11,582 nt of DNA from Verrucomicrobiales bacterium (GCA_023253495.1 JALRGF010000347.1:1-11582); one strand, 5' to 3'. Shown: positions 1 through 8,824, numbered from the stretch's first letter. Numbers and translations: made by a program. The notes: generated by a model from the sequence alone, not told the origin.

Positions 1-1352
1 TCGACGCCGCCTTCCGCCTCATGGCCGGCGGCCGGCACACCGGCAAGGTGATCGTGGCATTCGCCGACCCGTTCGTCGTCCGCACCGGTGAGCCGCCGCG
101 CGCCCCGTTCGCCGTGCGCCCCGATGCCGCCTACCTCATCACCGGCGGCCTCGGCGGCTTCGGACGCGTGCTCTCGGAATGGCTGGTCGAAAATGGCGCC
201 CGCCACCTCGTCCTGACCAGCCGCAGCGGCGCCAGCACCCCGGAAGCCACCGCCCTGCTCGACCGCCTCCGCACCGCCGGCGTCACCGCCACCGTGGTCC
301 GGGCCGACATCGGGTCACCGGATGACACCACCCGCCTCATTAACGAGGTGCGCGCCCTGCCGGTCCCGCTCAAAGGTGTGTTCCACCTCGCCATGGTCAT
401 CGACGACGCTCCGCTCGCCGCCCTGACCGCCGATCGTTTCCGCTCGGTCATGGCCCCGAAAGCCCTCGGCGCCTGGCTGCTCCACGAACGCACGCTCGAC
501 CTCGATCTGGATTGCTTCGTCCTCTTCTCGTCGGTCTCCAGCATCTTCGGAAACCCGGCCCAGGGGAACTACGCCGCCGCCAACGCTTTCCTCGACTCGC
601 TGGCCCACCACCGCCGCGCCCTCGGCAAACCCGCCCTCGCCATCAACTGGGGCGTGCTCGGCGGCGAAGGCTACGTCGCCCGCAACGAACGCGTCGCCGA
701 ATACCTCGCCCGCCAGGGGACCGCCGCCCTCACCCCGCGCGAGGTCACCACCCTCATGGAAGGCTTCCTCGCCGCCCATACCCCGCAGGCCGCCGCCATC
801 CGCGTCGACTGGGCAAAATGGCGCCAGTCGTTCCGCGGCATGCAGGAAAACCCGCTCGTCGAACGCATCTTCGCCGCCGGCATCGAGGTCCAGGAATCCG
901 GCGGGGGCGGCAACGACTGGCGCGGACGCATCCAGGCCGCCAGCCCGGAAGAACGCGACGACGTCATCATCCAGGCGGTCCGCGACGTGGTCGGCTCCGT
1001 GCTCCGCGTCAAACCGGAAAGCCTGCGCGCCGACCAGCCGCTCACCGACCTCGGCCTCGACTCGCTCATGGGCGTGGAAATCGAAAACCTCATCGAAAGC
1101 TCGATCGGCGTCGCCCTGCCACCGACCAGTCTGATGCGCGCCCGCACCATCGGCCAGATCGCCTCCCTCATCGGCGAACACCTCGGCGGCAGCACCACCA
1201 CCCCGGCCGCCCCGGCCCCGGCCGCCGAACCCGCTCCCGTGGCCGCCACCGAGGTCGACATCGAGGCGCTTTCGGATGAGGACATCGACAGCCTGCTTGG
1301 CGACGCTCCGGCCGGCGGTTCCGACCGCTCCGGCGTGGGTGCCAGCCGCTGA
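1..1352 (+). CDS. Type I polyketide synthase, 3' part (ER end - KR - ACP - tail)
   Basis: The gene is cut by the left window edge. The frame is open from base 3, and residues are counted from that first full codon. Residues 1-18 match the usual end of a PKS enoylreductase (AFRxMAxxxHxGK). A ketoreductase follows at about 40-275: NADPH-binding TGGLGGFG at 47-54, candidate catalytic Lys153, Ser177 and Tyr190, and Asn194 in the YxxxN motif, so it looks active. An acyl carrier protein lies at about 315-393, with GLDSL and the phosphopantetheine-attachment Ser354 (codon 1062-1064). An Ala/Pro/Thr linker then leads to an acidic helix-like tail at about 417-436 and the stop. There is no thioesterase or reductase release domain, so the chain must be released in trans. 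The next gene, a condensation domain, starts 1 bp after the stop. ER-KR-ACP order fits a fully reducing module; whether the enzyme is iterative or modular cannot be told without the upstream part. Confidence 0.95.
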   Translation, partial: DAAFRLMAGGRHTGKVIVAFADPFVVRTGEPPRAPFAVRPDAAYLITGGLGGFGRVLSEWLVENGARHLVLTSRSGASTPEATALLDRLRTAGVTATVVRADIGSPDDTTRLINEVRALPVPLKGVFHLAMVIDDAPLAALTADRFRSVMAPKALGAWLLHERTLDLDLDCFVLFSSVSSIFGNPAQGNYAAANAFLDSLAHHRRALGKPALAINWGVLGGEGYVARNERVAEYLARQGTAALTPREVTTLMEGFLAAHTPQAAAIRVDWAKWRQSFRGMQENPLVERIFAAGIEVQESGGGGNDWRGRIQAASPEERDDVIIQAVRDVVGSVLRVKPESLRADQPLTDLGLDSLMGVEIENLIESSIGVALPPTSLMRARTIGQIASLIGEHLGGSTTTPAAPAPAAEPAPVAATEVDIEALSDEDIDSLLGDAPAGGSDRSGVGASR

Positions 1353-1353
1353 C

Positions 1354-2721
1354 ATGACCGGGGCATCCGACAGTCGAGCGCGCCTCAAGGAGTGGCTGCA
1401 GAGCGGTGAAGCCCGGCTTCATCCGCTCAGCTTCCCGCAGCGCGAGCTCTGGGAAAACTCCCCTGTCGCCGTCGGCGAGTGCGCCAACCACATCTGCGCC
1501 TTTCTCGAGATCAAGGGGGACCTCACTCGCGAGCAGGGCGAGGCTGCCATTCAACAGGTGGTCGACCGCCAGGAGGTGATGCGGCTCTCGTTTCTGCCCG
1601 GCAAGGAGCGTCCGCTGGCCATGGTCCGCGCCACCGGCACTCCGGCCTTCTCCTACCGCGAATTGTCCGCCGCCGAATCCCGCCCCGAGGCCCTCGAGGG
1701 CGTCATGCGCGAGGTGTATCGTCGGCCGTTCGACATGCTCCAGGGGCCGCTTTACCGCGTCGAAATGATGCGCCGCGGACCGGCTGACACCGTGCTCGCC
1801 TTCGCCATCCACCACGCCATTGCCGATGGCTGGTCGCTCGGCGTGTTCGTCCAGGACCTCGCCACCGCCTACCTCATGGCCCAGGCCGGCGCCCGGCCCG
1901 GCCGTCCCGGCAGCCTGCCTCCGGTCCCGCAATCCCACAGCGCCTGGGCCGCCGCCGAACGCACATTCTGGTCGCCCGCGGAACTGGACCGCCGCTTCGA
2001 ATTCTGGAAATCCCACCTCGACGGCTCCCGCCCGGTCTGGGCCGGCCACGCCCACACCGCCCGCGGTGACGGCCCGCTCGACCGCTGTGTCCGCTCCCTG
2101 CCGGCCGGGCCGACCCGCGCCCTGCGCGACCTCGCCACCCGCCATGGCGCCACCCTCTTCAGCACCCTGCTCGCCGGCTTCCGGATCGCCCTCTGGAAAT
2201 GGGCCGGCTGCCAGGACCTCGTCGTCGGCACCCCGGTCGCCAACCGCCATCGCGAAGCCGTGCGTCAGACGATGGGGTACTTCGCCGGCATCGTCCCGCT
2301 CCGCGGCCAGGTCGATGCCGCCACCCCGTTCGCCACCCACCTGCGCGCCACCCACACCGCGGCCGTCGACTGCTTCGCCCACGCCCTGCCGTTCGCCGAA
2401 CTCGCCAGCCGGCTCGGCGCTTCCAGCGCGCCCGGGCGGCATTCGCTCTTTGACGTCCGTTTCGCCCTCCAGAACCACCCGGTGCCGGATGTCGACCTGC
2501 CGCGAATTTCGACCCGGCTGCACATGCGCTCGACCGGCACTGCCCGCTTCGACCTCGGCTGCGAAATCACCGAACAGGGCGACGAGTTGGAGGTTGTCTG
2601 GCTCCATCGGGCGTCTATGATTGAGTCTGCCGCCGTATACGATCTCGACCGCCTCTTCCGCTCGGTCCTCGAACGCAGCGCCCGCCATCCTGAAGACCGG
2701 TCCGATGCCATCATCCCCTGA
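1354..2721 (+). CDS. Stand-alone NRPS-type condensation domain protein (putative chain-release acyltransferase)
   Basis: This 455-residue protein is one complete condensation (C) domain and nothing else. The family joins a carrier-bound acyl or peptidyl chain to an amine or alcohol. The core motifs appear in order: PLSFPQRELW at 24-33 (C1), RQEVMRLSF at 72-80 (C2), HHAIADG at 153-159 (C3, the HHxxxDG active site with catalytic His154), VGTPVANR at 291-298 with GYFAGIVPLR at 308-317 (C5), ALPFAEL at 344-350 (C6), and RHSLFDV near 362-368. ATG 1354 is preferred over the upstream in-frame ATG 1276 because it starts right after the PKS stop and only about 20 residues precede C1. No Shine-Dalgarno is visible, so translation is probably coupled to the PKS. 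By family and position the likely job is off-loading the PKS product onto an acceptor that is not identifiable here. A PapA-like transesterase role is an alternative. Confidence 0.9.
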   Translation: MTGASDSRARLKEWLQSGEARLHPLSFPQRELWENSPVAVGECANHICAFLEIKGDLTREQGEAAIQQVVDRQEVMRLSFLPGKERPLAMVRATGTPAFSYRELSAAESRPEALEGVMREVYRRPFDMLQGPLYRVEMMRRGPADTVLAFAIHHAIADGWSLGVFVQDLATAYLMAQAGARPGRPGSLPPVPQSHSAWAAAERTFWSPAELDRRFEFWKSHLDGSRPVWAGHAHTARGDGPLDRCVRSLPAGPTRALRDLATRHGATLFSTLLAGFRIALWKWAGCQDLVVGTPVANRHREAVRQTMGYFAGIVPLRGQVDAATPFATHLRATHTAAVDCFAHALPFAELASRLGASSAPGRHSLFDVRFALQNHPVPDVDLPRISTRLHMRSTGTARFDLGCEITEQGDELEVVWLHRASMIESAAVYDLDRLFRSVLERSARHPEDRSDAIIP

Positions 2722-2727
2722 TCATCC

Positions 2728-3768
2728 ATGAGCCCGTCCACATCCGCCCGGGATCTTATCGCCCCGGACTCGCCCGCAGCGCCCGCTCCGCTCGCCGGCT
2801 CTCCTGCCGTCCCCGCCGAGGACCACCCCCACACTCACTGGGTCAGCCGCGCCGCCTTTCCCTTCATCATCGCCGGCCTCCTCCTCTCGCAGGTCGCCCT
2901 TGGCTTCTGCGTCCACCACGGCAACTGGTGGCTCGCCGTGCCCCTCATGCTGCTGGTCAGCCACTTCATGCACGGCTCCCTCATCGGCTTTCACGAGGCG
3001 TCCCACGGGCTGCTGCGCAAAAACAAAATACTCAATGAGGTCGACGGTGTGCTCGCCGGCACCCTCAGCTTCATGAGCTTCACCCTCTACCGCGCCGCCC
3101 ACCAGACGCATCACATGCACCTCGCCACCGAACGCGACGAGGAACTCTGGCCGTTCACCCAGGTCGACTCCCCCCGCTGGGTCCGCCGGCTCGCCGCCAT
3201 CATCGAGCTCAACGCCGGTCTGTTCTTCACCCCGTTCCTCTTCTGGCGCATGTTCCTGCGCAAGGATTCCATCATCCGGAGCCGCAAAGTGCGCCGCCGC
3301 GTCTGGGCCGAAGGCGCCCTCATTCTCGGGTTCTGGACCGCCACCCTCACCGCCGTCGCCCACTGGAACCTCTGGACCTACTTCCTCTGGCTCCACTTCC
3401 TGCCCGGCCTGCTCGCCGGCAACGCCCAGAGCTGGCGCAAATACATCGAACACGTCGGCCTCAGCGGCCACACCGCCCGCAGCGCGACCCGCAGCATCAT
3501 CTGCAATACCCCGGCCGGCCGCCTGCTTTCGGTCACCCTGCTCCACGAACCATTCCACGGCGTCCACCACCTCCGCGCCGGCCTGCATCACTACGAACTG
3601 CCCCACCACGCCGACTCGCTGACCCCGGCCGCCGACGGCGAACTCGCCCCGTTCCCGAATTACCGCAGCGCCATCCGCCACCTCCTCGCCAACCTCTCCG
3701 ACCCCCGCGTCGGCAGCCACTGGCCGGAATCCCCCGAGCCCGCCCGCCCGCATCCGCGCACCGCCTGA
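2728..3768 (+). CDS. Membrane fatty acid desaturase / hydroxylase superfamily protein
   Basis: A 346-residue integral membrane di-iron oxygenase of the fatty acid desaturase superfamily. The three histidine clusters that bind the iron pair are visible: HEASH at 89-93, HQTHH at 125-129 and HGVHH at 277-281. Further His pairs lie at 287-288 and 293-294. Hydrophobic segments lie at about 43-63, 67-81, 162-176 and 196-228. The first about 40 residues are Ala/Pro/Ser-rich and probably disordered. It starts 6 bp after the condensation gene and ends 6 bp before the ABC ATPase, so it is almost surely in the same operon. That argues for a tailoring role (O2-dependent desaturation or hydroxylation) on the polyketide or lipid product, or on the fatty acyl primer. 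Family membership is clear, but desaturase, hydroxylase and carotenoid-oxygenase-like relatives cannot be separated from motifs alone. Confidence 0.9.
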   Translation: MSPSTSARDLIAPDSPAAPAPLAGSPAVPAEDHPHTHWVSRAAFPFIIAGLLLSQVALGFCVHHGNWWLAVPLMLLVSHFMHGSLIGFHEASHGLLRKNKILNEVDGVLAGTLSFMSFTLYRAAHQTHHMHLATERDEELWPFTQVDSPRWVRRLAAIIELNAGLFFTPFLFWRMFLRKDSIIRSRKVRRRVWAEGALILGFWTATLTAVAHWNLWTYFLWLHFLPGLLAGNAQSWRKYIEHVGLSGHTARSATRSIICNTPAGRLLSVTLLHEPFHGVHHLRAGLHHYELPHHADSLTPAADGELAPFPNYRSAIRHLLANLSDPRVGSHWPESPEPARPHPRTA

Positions 3769-3774
3769 TCCCTC

Positions 3775-4502
<728 letters not shown>

Positions 4503-4506
<4 letters not shown>

Positions 4507-5618
4507 CGTTTCTTTCCATGGTGGCCCGCAACCTCCTGCGCCGCCCGGTCCGCACCGGCCTCACCCTGCTTGGCATTTCCATCGGCATCGCCGCCGTCGT
4601 CGCCCTCGTCGGCATGTCCCGGGGATACGAAAAAAGCATCGTCAAACAGCTCGATGCCATCGGCATCGATCTGGTCGTCAGCAACATGAGCGGCGGCATC
4701 ATGCCCAAGGTTTACGACGCGTCGCTCGAGGAAAAGATCGCCCCGCTGCCCAACGTCGCCCAGACCACCTCCGTTCTCATGCAGATGATGAGCATCGAGG
4801 ATGCCCCCATGATGATGGTCTCGGGTCGCGCCTGGGGAGGATTCACCTGGGAAAAACTCCGGGTGATCGACGGCCGCCTGCCTGCCGACGGCAACGAACG
4901 CGCCGTCGTGCTCGGCACCCTCGCCGCCGAGGTGCTGAAGAAAAAGGTCGGCGATACCGTGCAGATCGAGACCGAGGAGCTGCCGGTGGTCGGCATCGTT
5001 GACGGCCAGGCGGTGGTCGAAAACGGAGCCATCATCCTGTCGCTGCCGATCCTCCAGGAGCTGACCCTCAACGAGGGCAAGGTCAATTTCATCGACATCC
5101 GGGTGACCCCCGGCACCACCGAGGCGCAGATGGCCGCCCTCTCCGCGCGGGTGAAGGAAATTTTCCCGGAAGGACGGGCCATGGTCGCCGACGAGGTGGT
5201 CGGCACCAGTCAGGGGTACCGCATCATGCGCGCCATGAGCTGGAGCACTTCTCTGCTCGCGATCATCGTCGGCGTGCTCGGCGTGATGAACACCATGCTC
5301 ATGACCGTCTTTGAACGCACCCACGAAATCGGCGTGCTGCTCGCCGTCGGCTGGAAAAAATCCCGCATCATGCGCATGGTCCTGCTCGAATCAGCCATGC
5401 TCGGCCTGCTCGGCGGGATCGTCGGCGTCGCCCTCGGCGCCCTCGGCCTGATGATCCTCAAGCGCACCCCCACCCTGCGCGGCCTCCTCGAACCGGACCT
5501 CGGGCTGCCCCTGCTGCTCACCTCGGTCGGCATCGCCCTCGTCGTCGGCATCATCAGCGGCCTCTACCCAGGCTGGCGCAGTTCCCGGCTCTCCCCGAGC
5601 CTGGCGCTGCATGGGTGA
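4503..5618 (+). CDS. ABC transporter permease, MacB/FtsX (MacB_PCD) family
   Basis: A 371-residue inner-membrane permease with the four-helix MacB/LolCE layout: TM1 about 20-38, a large periplasmic domain about 40-245, then TM2 about 246-268, TM3 about 294-318 and TM4 about 335-354. ERTHEIGVLLAVGWKKSRI at 271-289 is the cytosolic coupling segment, and GLYPGWRSSRLSPSLAL at 353-369 is the conserved C-terminal family motif. It partners the ATPase encoded just upstream with a 4-bp overlap, probably as a 2+2 complex. Such transporters move substrates from the membrane or periplasm outwards (lipoproteins for LolCDE, macrolides and peptides for MacAB). No membrane-fusion protein (MacA) or TolC-like gene is present in the window. 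A LolA-like gene follows instead, which favours a lipid or lipoprotein-like substrate, here plausibly the PKS product. Confidence 0.93.
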
Positions 5619-5634
5619 GCCGGCGCGGCCCCTC

Positions 5635-5667
5635 TCTCCGGCGGCGGTTCCCCCGGCTCCCCGGAGA
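5635..5667 (+). repeat. 7-bp inverted repeat after the permease gene
   Basis: TCTCCGG (5635-5641) and CCGGAGA (5661-5667) are perfect reverse complements around a 19-nt loop, starting 17 bp after the permease stop. No T-tract follows, so it is not a classical intrinsic terminator. It could stabilise the 3' end of the operon transcript. The 189-bp stretch 5619-5807 otherwise contains no gene and no promoter that I can recognise. Confidence 0.3.
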
Positions 5668-5807
5668 TGCGCACCGCCTGATACCGCCGCGGCACCCGGT
5701 TCCAAACGATCCCCCGGGTTCTCATTGCACCGGGGCGCCGGCCGCGGACGATGGGTGGCTGCGAATTTTCGTCCCGCCGCGCCTGTCCCGCACCGCCCGT
5801 GATTTCC

Positions 5808-6629
5808 ATGACCCTGCTCCGCTCATCCACCCGCCGCTCCACCCTGCGCTCGCTGCTCGCGGGCGCTGTCCTGCTGGCCCCCGCCCTGACCGCCCAGGAA
5901 CCGGCTCCCACCGCCCAGAGCCTGGCCGCCAGCCTGAGCGCCGCGCTGCAGGACAACGACTCGATGGTGCGCCTGAAAATCGAATCCCGCGCGGCCGCCA
6001 GCGCGCCGAAATCCGTCGTCCAGGTCCAAGTCAAGTCCCGCCGCACGACTGCCGGCACCTCTCTTGTGTACTCGGTGCTCTGGCCGAAGGAACGCAAGGG
6101 CGAGGCCTTTCTCCTCCGCAAGCCGTCCGGACGCCCGGCCAGCGGGGCCGTCTTCACCCCGCCGGATGCGCTGCGCCCGCTCGCCGCCGCCGACATGCAG
6201 GATGGCGTTTTCGGCAGCGATCTCGCCTACGAGGACCTGGTGGAGAATTTCTACGCCTGGGAGCGCCAGGAAATCACCGGCACCGAAGTCGTCGATCGTG
6301 TGCCCTGCCAGATCCTCGAATCACGGCCCGGAGCCGGCCAGAAATCAACCTACGGACGTGTCCGCAGCTGGATCGACACGAAGCGGCTTGTCCCGCTCAA
6401 GATCGAGAAGTTCCTTGCCGCCGGCCCCCTCGCCCGCACCATCGAAACCACCCGTGTCCACAAGGATGACACCGGGCGGTTGGTGCCGGCCAGCTTCCGC
6501 GTGCGTCGCGCCGGGCAGGCGTCGGTCACCGAACTGGAAGGATCCAACAGCCGTCACGACATCACGCTGAGCGATGCGGATTTCTCTCCGGAGTCTCTCC
6601 GTTCCACCGCCGCCGCGGCACCGAAGTGA
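5808..6629 (+). CDS. Secreted LolA-like outer-membrane lipoprotein-sorting family protein
   Basis: A 273-residue exported protein. The N-terminus has several Arg, then a hydrophobic stretch at about 13-28 and a likely signal-peptidase I site after Ala29 (ALTA/QE). There is no lipobox cysteine, so it should be a soluble periplasmic protein. The body resembles the LolA-like family often named outer membrane lipoprotein-sorting protein: FGSDLAYEDL at 135-144 and the strand SWIDTKRLVPLKIEKF at 187-202 are typical. The fold is expected to be an open beta-barrel that shields acyl chains. ATG 5808 is chosen over the in-frame ATG 5751 because it places the signal peptide at the very N-terminus. It lies downstream of a MacB/LolD-type transporter and a PKS, so it probably receives a lipid from that transporter. 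Family assignment is from motifs; the cargo is inferred. Confidence 0.82.
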   Translation: MTLLRSSTRRSTLRSLLAGAVLLAPALTAQEPAPTAQSLAASLSAALQDNDSMVRLKIESRAAASAPKSVVQVQVKSRRTTAGTSLVYSVLWPKERKGEAFLLRKPSGRPASGAVFTPPDALRPLAAADMQDGVFGSDLAYEDLVENFYAWERQEITGTEVVDRVPCQILESRPGAGQKSTYGRVRSWIDTKRLVPLKIEKFLAAGPLARTIETTRVHKDDTGRLVPASFRVRRAGQASVTELEGSNSRHDITLSDADFSPESLRSTAAAAPK

Positions 6630-6646
6630 TCGGGCCCCAGTCAGCT

Positions 6647-6683
6647 CGGGCTTTTCCCGGACCGGCCGCGGGCGAAAAACCCG
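6647..6683 (+). repeat. Imperfect inverted repeat between the LolA-like and methyltransferase genes
   Basis: The arm CGGGCTTTTCCC (6647-6658) pairs with GGGCGAAAAACCCG (6670-6683), with one C-A mismatch and one bulged base. The loop contains a GC-rich segment that could add inner pairing. It lies 18 bp after the LolA-like stop. No T-tract follows on either strand. It could be a transcript 3'-end hairpin or an attenuator-like structure. The rest of the 100-bp gap holds nothing I can name. Confidence 0.3.
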
Positions 6684-6729
6684 GCAAACGTCATTGCCGC
6701 TGCACCATTGCTGCCTAACAACTCAGCGC

Positions 6730-8007
6730 ATGTCCGGCCTCACGTCCCGCTTCGCCTTTCTCCGCTGGCCCCTCACGCCGCTGCGGGACGAGGTCGTCCG
6801 ATCCCCCGAAGATCCGCTCCTCGAAAAACACCTCGCCCAGGCGCGCTATTCCATCCGCCTCCTGCGCTACTGGTGGGCGGCGCAGGCCATCCGCGACGAG
6901 GCGAAGCGGCTCCAACGCCCGCTCGTCATCGTCGATTACGGCAGCGGTCGCGGCTGGCTCAAACGCTTCGTCGGCACCGGCGTGCCGGCGCGCTGGATCG
7001 CCATCGACTGGCAACCGCAACGCAACCTGCTGCTCAAGGCGGGCTACGACGAAGTCCACGAGGCCAATTTCGACGCCCCGCTGCCGCTGGCCGCCGGCGG
7101 GGCCGACGTCGTCGCCGCCCTGCACGTCTTCGAACACCTGCCGCGTCCGGCGTATTCGCTGCACCACCTCGCCGAAGCGCTGACCCCCGGCGGCTGCCTG
7201 CTCGCCGGCACCCCGACCTCGCCCTCGTTGATCGCGCGGTGGCGTCAGGCGTATTTCCGCCGCAAACTGGCCCGCGGCGAACTTGCCCGCGGCGGCCACA
7301 TCAACAGCCTGTCCCCCGACCGCTGGCGCACCCTGCTCGAGGATGCCGGTTTCGGGATCGACTGGGCCGTCGGCTCCCACCTCATCCGCCACACCGGCAA
7401 CCCGCTCGAGAACCACGCGCTGTGGATCCGGTTCAACCAGCTCTGGGGTGCCCTCTTCCCGTCGCTCGGATCAGAAATCTGCCTGCGCGCCCGCAAACCG
7501 GTCGCCCATGATCCGGAGGCCGCCGACTGGAGCCCGCAACCGCTCCAGCACCGCCGTCACCCGGCCCGCCTCGCCCTCATCGGCGCCGGTATCGCCGGCC
7601 TCTGCGCCCTCGCCAGCATCCCCTTCACCCTCGAAGCCCGGCACGACGCCGAGGTCGCCACCGTGCTGGACGCCCACCTGCAACGCGACGCCGCCCACCT
7701 GCTCGTCGTCGACCACCATGTCCTTGACGACTTCAAGTCGCACCCGAAAACCACCGTCATCAAGACTGCCGCCGAAATCCCCGCCCGCCTCGCTCAGCTC
7801 CCGCCGTCCACCCACATCGTCGTCCACGAAAAACACCTCGAATCACTGGCCCCGGAAGCGGCGAGGTACGTGGTCGACGGCCGGCTCGACGTCGGTTGCG
7901 ATGACTTTTACCTGCTGCGGCGCGCCGGAGAGGGCAGCGGCAGCCCGCTCTCGCATTTCCTCTCCAATCCGCCCGCCGCCGGCCCGGCACCGGCCTCCGG
8001 CACCTGA
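6730..8007 (+). CDS. Class I SAM-dependent methyltransferase with C-terminal membrane anchor and extra domain
   Basis: A 425-residue protein in two parts. Residues about 65-255 are a class I methyltransferase: motif I VDYGSGRG at 68-75, the acidic post-I motif AIDWQ at 91-95, HVFEHL at 132-137 and LTPGG at 151-155, as in Methyltransf_11-type enzymes. A hydrophobic segment at about 279-300, preceded by basic residues (HRRHPAR), looks like one membrane helix. A roughly 95-residue alpha/beta-like domain follows (about 305-398). It contains LLVVDHHVLDDF and IVVHEKHLESL and would lie in the periplasm if the helix crosses the membrane. A short Pro/Ala tail ends the protein. ATG 6730 is chosen because conserved-looking sequence starts there, and the upstream in-frame ATG 6574 would overlap the previous gene. 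The substrate is unknown. The gene may belong to the lipid locus upstream or be independent. Confidence 0.82.
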   Translation: MSGLTSRFAFLRWPLTPLRDEVVRSPEDPLLEKHLAQARYSIRLLRYWWAAQAIRDEAKRLQRPLVIVDYGSGRGWLKRFVGTGVPARWIAIDWQPQRNLLLKAGYDEVHEANFDAPLPLAAGGADVVAALHVFEHLPRPAYSLHHLAEALTPGGCLLAGTPTSPSLIARWRQAYFRRKLARGELARGGHINSLSPDRWRTLLEDAGFGIDWAVGSHLIRHTGNPLENHALWIRFNQLWGALFPSLGSEICLRARKPVAHDPEAADWSPQPLQHRRHPARLALIGAGIAGLCALASIPFTLEARHDAEVATVLDAHLQRDAAHLLVVDHHVLDDFKSHPKTTVIKTAAEIPARLAQLPPSTHIVVHEKHLESLAPEAARYVVDGRLDVGCDDFYLLRRAGEGSGSPLSHFLSNPPAAGPAPASGT

Positions 8008-8073
8008 CCCGCCGGCCGTGCCCGCCCGGATGACGCCGCGCCCCGCGTCACGCTCTCACGCCATCACGCCTTC

Positions 8074-8811
8074 ATGCCCGCCACGCTCCGGCTCGATCAG
8101 GCCTTGGTCGCCCGCGGCCTCTGCCCGTCCCGCGAACAAGCCCAGCGCCTCATCCTCGCCGGTGAGGTGCGCATCGGCACCCGTGTCGCCGCCAAACCAA
8201 GCGAAAAAATCACTCCTGACGCCATCATCGAACTGCGCGAAAAACCGCGGTTCGTCAGCCGCGGCGGCCTGAAACTCGAGGCCGCCCTCAAGGAGTTCGG
8301 AATCCATGTCTCCGGGGCCACGGCCCTCGACGTCGGTGCCAGTACCGGCGGCTTCACCGACTGCCTGCTCCAGCGCGGCGCCTCCAGGGTGCACGCGTTC
8401 GACGTCGGCACCAATCAGCTGGTCTGGAAATTGCGCAGCGACCCGCGCGTCCGGTCCCGCGAAAATTTCAACTGCCGCCGGCTCACCCCTGACGACGTGG
8501 GCGAACCGGTCGACATCGCGGTCATGGACCTGTCGTTCATCTCGCTCACCCTCGTGCTCCCGGCCGTCGTCCCCTGCGTGCGCCCGGGCGGATCGATCGT
8601 CTGCCTGATCAAACCTCAGTTCGAACTTTCCCCGGACCGCATCAGCAAGGGCGGCATCGTGCGCGATGAAGCTGCCCGCGCCGAGGCGGTCGACCGCATC
8701 CGGTCCTGGGTCGGGACGCGGTCTGATCTGACCTGGGCCGGCCTCATCCCGTCGCCGATCACCGGCACCGATGGCAACATCGAGTTCCTCGCCTGGCTGC
8801 AACGGCGCTGA
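8074..8811 (+). CDS. tlyA: TlyA family rRNA (cytidine-2'-O)-methyltransferase / hemolysin A homologue
   Basis: A 245-residue protein of the usual TlyA length. An N-terminal S4 RNA-binding domain (about 5-54, RLDQALVARGL...GEVRIG) is followed by an FtsJ/RrmJ-fold methyltransferase. The family linker RFVSRGGLKLEAAL spans 59-72, and the SAM-binding motif DVGASTGGFTD spans 86-96. The catalytic tetrad K-D-K-E appears complete: Lys67, Asp152 in MDLSF, Lys180 in IKPQFE and Glu237 in NIEFL. Known members 2'-O-methylate cytidines in rRNA and influence capreomycin sensitivity; some are annotated as hemolysins. It is followed by nadK, an arrangement also found in other phyla, which marks housekeeping sequence. 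No Shine-Dalgarno precedes ATG 8074. Confidence 0.93.
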   Translation: MPATLRLDQALVARGLCPSREQAQRLILAGEVRIGTRVAAKPSEKITPDAIIELREKPRFVSRGGLKLEAALKEFGIHVSGATALDVGASTGGFTDCLLQRGASRVHAFDVGTNQLVWKLRSDPRVRSRENFNCRRLTPDDVGEPVDIAVMDLSFISLTLVLPAVVPCVRPGGSIVCLIKPQFELSPDRISKGGIVRDEAARAEAVDRIRSWVGTRSDLTWAGLIPSPITGTDGNIEFLAWLQRR

Positions 8812-8824
8812 GGCCATCGCCCTC

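Noticed and set aside
1276..1353. N-terminal extension of the condensation protein to ATG 1276
   Set aside because: It would overlap the PKS end by 77 bp and adds residues unlike a docking or C domain; ATG 1354 fits the gene spacing.
6694..6721. TTGCCG, 16-nt spacer, TAACAA as a promoter for the methyltransferase
   Set aside because: Only 4/6 and 3/6 matches to sigma-70 boxes, and the -10 would sit 8 nt before the ATG.
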